DNA of 64,000 nt from a bacterium (GTDB taxonomy: Bacteria > UBP15 > UBA6099 > JAJRTR01). The first letter of the stretch is position 1, and each line of letters starts with the position of its first letter. The position numbers were made by a program, and so were the translations under genes. This document shows, in pieces, positions 61,994 through 64,000 of this stretch. The notes under the pieces were generated by a model. It saw nothing but the letters and a program-made list of their open reading frames with translations, was not told the DNA's origin and ran no database searches. The DNA lies in NCBI GenBank assembly GCA_024278215.1, contig JAJRTR010000124.1, positions 1 through 64,000 of the forward strand, read 5' to 3'.

Positions 61994-64000
61994 ATGAATA
62001 ATTCACTTTACAACAGAGGGAAATTGAAATTGATGATCGCAGTGATTGCGGCGATTACCGTTCTGTCTTTTGCGCCGCAACCGGCGGCGGCTCTCGACAT
62101 CATGCCTGTAGACCAGGTCAAAGAGGGGATGAAGGGTTACGGTAAGACGGTATTCGCGGGGGACAGGATATCCCGGTTCCCGGTGAAGGTGCGCGGAGTA
62201 GTGCCCGGCAGCGGTATGAGCGGCGAGCCGCTGATACTGGTGGAGCTTACGGGCCGCGAGGTCGAGCGCTACGGCGGTGTGTCGATGGGAATGAGCGGTT
62301 CGCCGATATATGTGAACAACAAGTTGATCGGAGCGCTGTCACTGGCATTCCCGTTGAGCGACCATAGTCTCGGCGGTGTGACACCTATCGAGGTGATGCT
62401 CGAGGCGTCGAAGTATGACACGAAAACCGGGCCAGGCTCCGAGCAGGGTAAGATTCCGCTGGAAAAACCGCTGCGGGTGGCCGGCAAAACTTATAAATGG
62501 ATACAGCACGGCGTTGCCGATTCGATGGAACCCGGCGTGTTGTATGCCCGCCCTGCCCTTGCGCCGGTGGCGGTCGGCGGCCTGAGCGACAGGGCGATGG
62601 GCCTGATGAAACGGCAGTTCGCACAGAACGGTATCGAGATACGGCCTATAAAAAAGTTACAGAAAGGCACGGCGAAATCCGACGGGATCATCGGACCCGG
62701 CTCGGCGCTCGAGCCCGGCAGTTCCGTGGCGGTGCAGCTCATCAGGGGCGACATCGACTTCTCGGCTGTCGGCACGGTCACTGCGATCGAAGACGGGCGT
62801 GTGCTGCTGTTCGGACATCCGTTTTTCCGCAAAGGGCCGGTGGAATACCTGCTCGCGGACGCCTATGTGAACGCGATCGTAACATCGACGGATGTGCCGT
62901 ATAAAATCACTACGACGGGCCTTCTGCGCGGCATGGTAGTGCAGGACAGGGGCAGCGCGCTGGTGGGCAGGCTGGACAGCTATCCGCTGCTGGTGCCGGT
63001 GAAAGTGAATGTGACCGACGCGGACATCGGGCGCAAAAAGACTGTCGCCGTAAAGATCGTGCGCGACCCGGATTTCATTGTTAATCTCATACTGATGACA
63101 GCGCTGGAAGCTATCGACAATTCGATAGACCGCATTGGGCGCGGTACGGCGAGAATGAGGTTCAACCTGCGCGCTTCGGGACACGACGGCACTGTTAAGA
63201 TGGAAAACATGTTTTATGACAGGTACGATATAGCGATCCGGTCGCTGTCGGACCTTGTAGACGCGCTGATGCTGTTCTCCGAAAACCGCTTTTTCGACTC
63301 GATGGTCACGGGCCTGGAGATAAATCTCGATATTGATTCGTCGAACTCCGTGGCGTCTATTGAAAAAGTGGAGATAGCGGAAAGGATAGAGAACCCGGCG
63401 GACGAAGCGGCCCGCACGGCGGCGGAACAACGGGCGCAGGCAAAGGGGAAAACCGCTGAAACGGAATCGGCAAAGGGAGATACGAAAGAAACAGCACCCG
63501 AAGAAACTACCGAAGAAACTTCAGCGAAAACGAAAGTATCCATCGAAAAAACGGAACTTGAAAGTATTGAAGGGAAGACGGACGAAGAAAAGGATTTCGA
63601 CGATTTTCTCGACAATATTTTCTCGACGAAAGCTAAAAATAAAAAGGGAAACGACAAGAAAGAAGAGTTTCCGCGTGTGATGCGGGGCGAGAAACTCAAG
63701 CTCAGTGTCCGCGTGCGACCATATAAGGAAGATACTGTCGGCGAGAATCTTTTTCTGAAAGTGCCGCAAAACATTGCCCTGGGCAACGCTGTGATAAAGG
63801 TTTTCTCCGGCAAACCCGAGCCCACTATGAGCGCCGGGGTTTTCAATATCGACATAAGCGCGGATAACCCCGAAGATCGTGAGCAGGCTGAAAATAATAC
63901 GTATGACGAGGAGGAAAAGGAGGAATCTTTCGATGATGTTCTCAATGATTTCCTCGATCGCGACCTCAACAACGAACTTGTGGCGACTATTATGCCGGTC
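61994..64000 (+). CDS. SpoIVB-like S55 peptidase family protein, 3' end outside window
   Basis: 669 codons to the right edge, still open. A signal peptide or membrane anchor (MIAVIAAITVLSFAPQPAAA) is followed by a SpoIVB S55-type serine peptidase region: GMKGYGKTVFAGD, the catalytic Ser motif GGVSMGMSGSPIYVNNKLIG, GIIGPGSALEPGSSVAVQLI and RVLLFGHPFFRKGPVEYLL. Then comes a beta-rich region, a low-complexity Lys/Glu/Thr-rich linker (about 470-560) and the acidic segment YDEEEKEESFDDVLNDFLDR. SpoIVB cleaves membrane-protease regulators in sporulating Firmicutes; in a diderm the target is unknown. ATG 61994 or 62033 could be the start; both have AGAGG about 11 bases upstream. Confidence 0.8.
   Translation, partial: MNNSLYNRGKLKLMIAVIAAITVLSFAPQPAAALDIMPVDQVKEGMKGYGKTVFAGDRISRFPVKVRGVVPGSGMSGEPLILVELTGREVERYGGVSMGMSGSPIYVNNKLIGALSLAFPLSDHSLGGVTPIEVMLEASKYDTKTGPGSEQGKIPLEKPLRVAGKTYKWIQHGVADSMEPGVLYARPALAPVAVGGLSDRAMGLMKRQFAQNGIEIRPIKKLQKGTAKSDGIIGPGSALEPGSSVAVQLIRGDIDFSAVGTVTAIEDGRVLLFGHPFFRKGPVEYLLADAYVNAIVTSTDVPYKITTTGLLRGMVVQDRGSALVGRLDSYPLLVPVKVNVTDADIGRKKTVAVKIVRDPDFIVNLILMTALEAIDNSIDRIGRGTARMRFNLRASGHDGTVKMENMFYDRYDIAIRSLSDLVDALMLFSENRFFDSMVTGLEINLDIDSSNSVASIEKVEIAERIENPADEAARTAAEQRAQAKGKTAETESAKGDTKETAPEETTEETSAKTKVSIEKTELESIEGKTDEEKDFDDFLDNIFSTKAKNKKGNDKKEEFPRVMRGEKLKLSVRVRPYKEDTVGENLFLKVPQNIALGNAVIKVFSGKPEPTMSAGVFNIDISADNPEDREQAENNTYDEEEKEESFDDVLNDFLDRDLNNELVATIMPV

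Noticed and set aside
1..64000. tRNA, rRNA and CRISPR arrays
   Set aside because: None seen by eye; the direct and inverted repeats found are dispersed and lack regular spacing, and no TTCGA T-loop with CCA stem was recognised.

Overview
The window reads as chromosomal DNA of a diderm (outer-membrane) bacterium, probably from a little-studied or uncultivated lineage. Support for a diderm: a signal-peptide SLH protein ending as a porin-like barrel with a C-terminal Phe (21614-23506), a TolB-like propeller, an AsmA-like protein and a periplasmic-type M23 endopeptidase. Unusual markers are an archaeal-type entry into the aromatic pathway (ADH synthase plus 3-dehydroquinate synthase II, 45744-47630), a CBS-less GuaB3-type IMP dehydrogenase, and a PurH whose cyclohydrolase half has lost its usual motifs. 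I cannot name the phylum from sequence alone. Nearly all genes from 1 to 61.3 kb lie on the minus strand, so this is one long co-directional (probably leading-strand) stretch. Only a histidine kinase (11866), a class IV aminotransferase fold protein (51278) and the right-edge S55 peptidase (61994) are on plus. No tRNA, rRNA or CRISPR array was seen.

Layout, read right to left because of the strand. 64.0-62.0 kb: SpoIVB-like S55 peptidase, plus strand, cut by the edge. 61.3-57.5 kb: a type II topoisomerase pair (parE-parC) behind a good promoter. 57.4-48.1 kb: mixed enzymes (FAD oxidoreductase, Nth coupled to a circularly permuted ATP-grasp protein, amidohydrolase, methyltransferase, class IV aminotransferase fold, GT2, radical SAM/SPASM, creatininase family). 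47.6-33.5 kb: housekeeping genes (aroA', aroB', AsmA-like, glyA, nrdR, tsaD, guaB3-type, a putative metalloprotease, M23 peptidase, purM, a histidine phosphatase, purH). 33.3-13.75 kb: a surface and signalling block running from a 2,500-residue Ig-repeat protein through a second Ig protein, SLH porin, FecR-like protein, a giant RsbU/RsbW-like fusion, a STAS protein and an MBL hydrolase carrying an internal stop, to an HTH-FapA fusion. Several of these genes overlap by 8-13 bases, so much of the block probably forms one transcription unit joining envelope proteins to a partner-switching signalling module. 11.3-1 kb: GT-C glycosyltransferase, membrane beta-propeller protein, rpiB, nnr, alr, a TolB-like propeller, a FetAB-like ABC exporter and a TPR protein cut by the left edge.

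The intergenic spaces are rich in small non-coding mobile-type repeats. The clearest is a 178-179 bp family with terminal inverted repeats, present in four full copies, each flanked by a different 4-bp direct repeat (TAAA, AATC, ATCA, AGTG), plus two relics. A separate 129-bp element at 47969-48097 has 24-bp inverted ends and a perfect 9-bp direct repeat. A third family is a short hairpin of about 28-32 bp built on TAACCCGCAT, found five times between genes. Several genes take their stop codon or last codons from these repeats, so the repeats appear to shape gene ends here.
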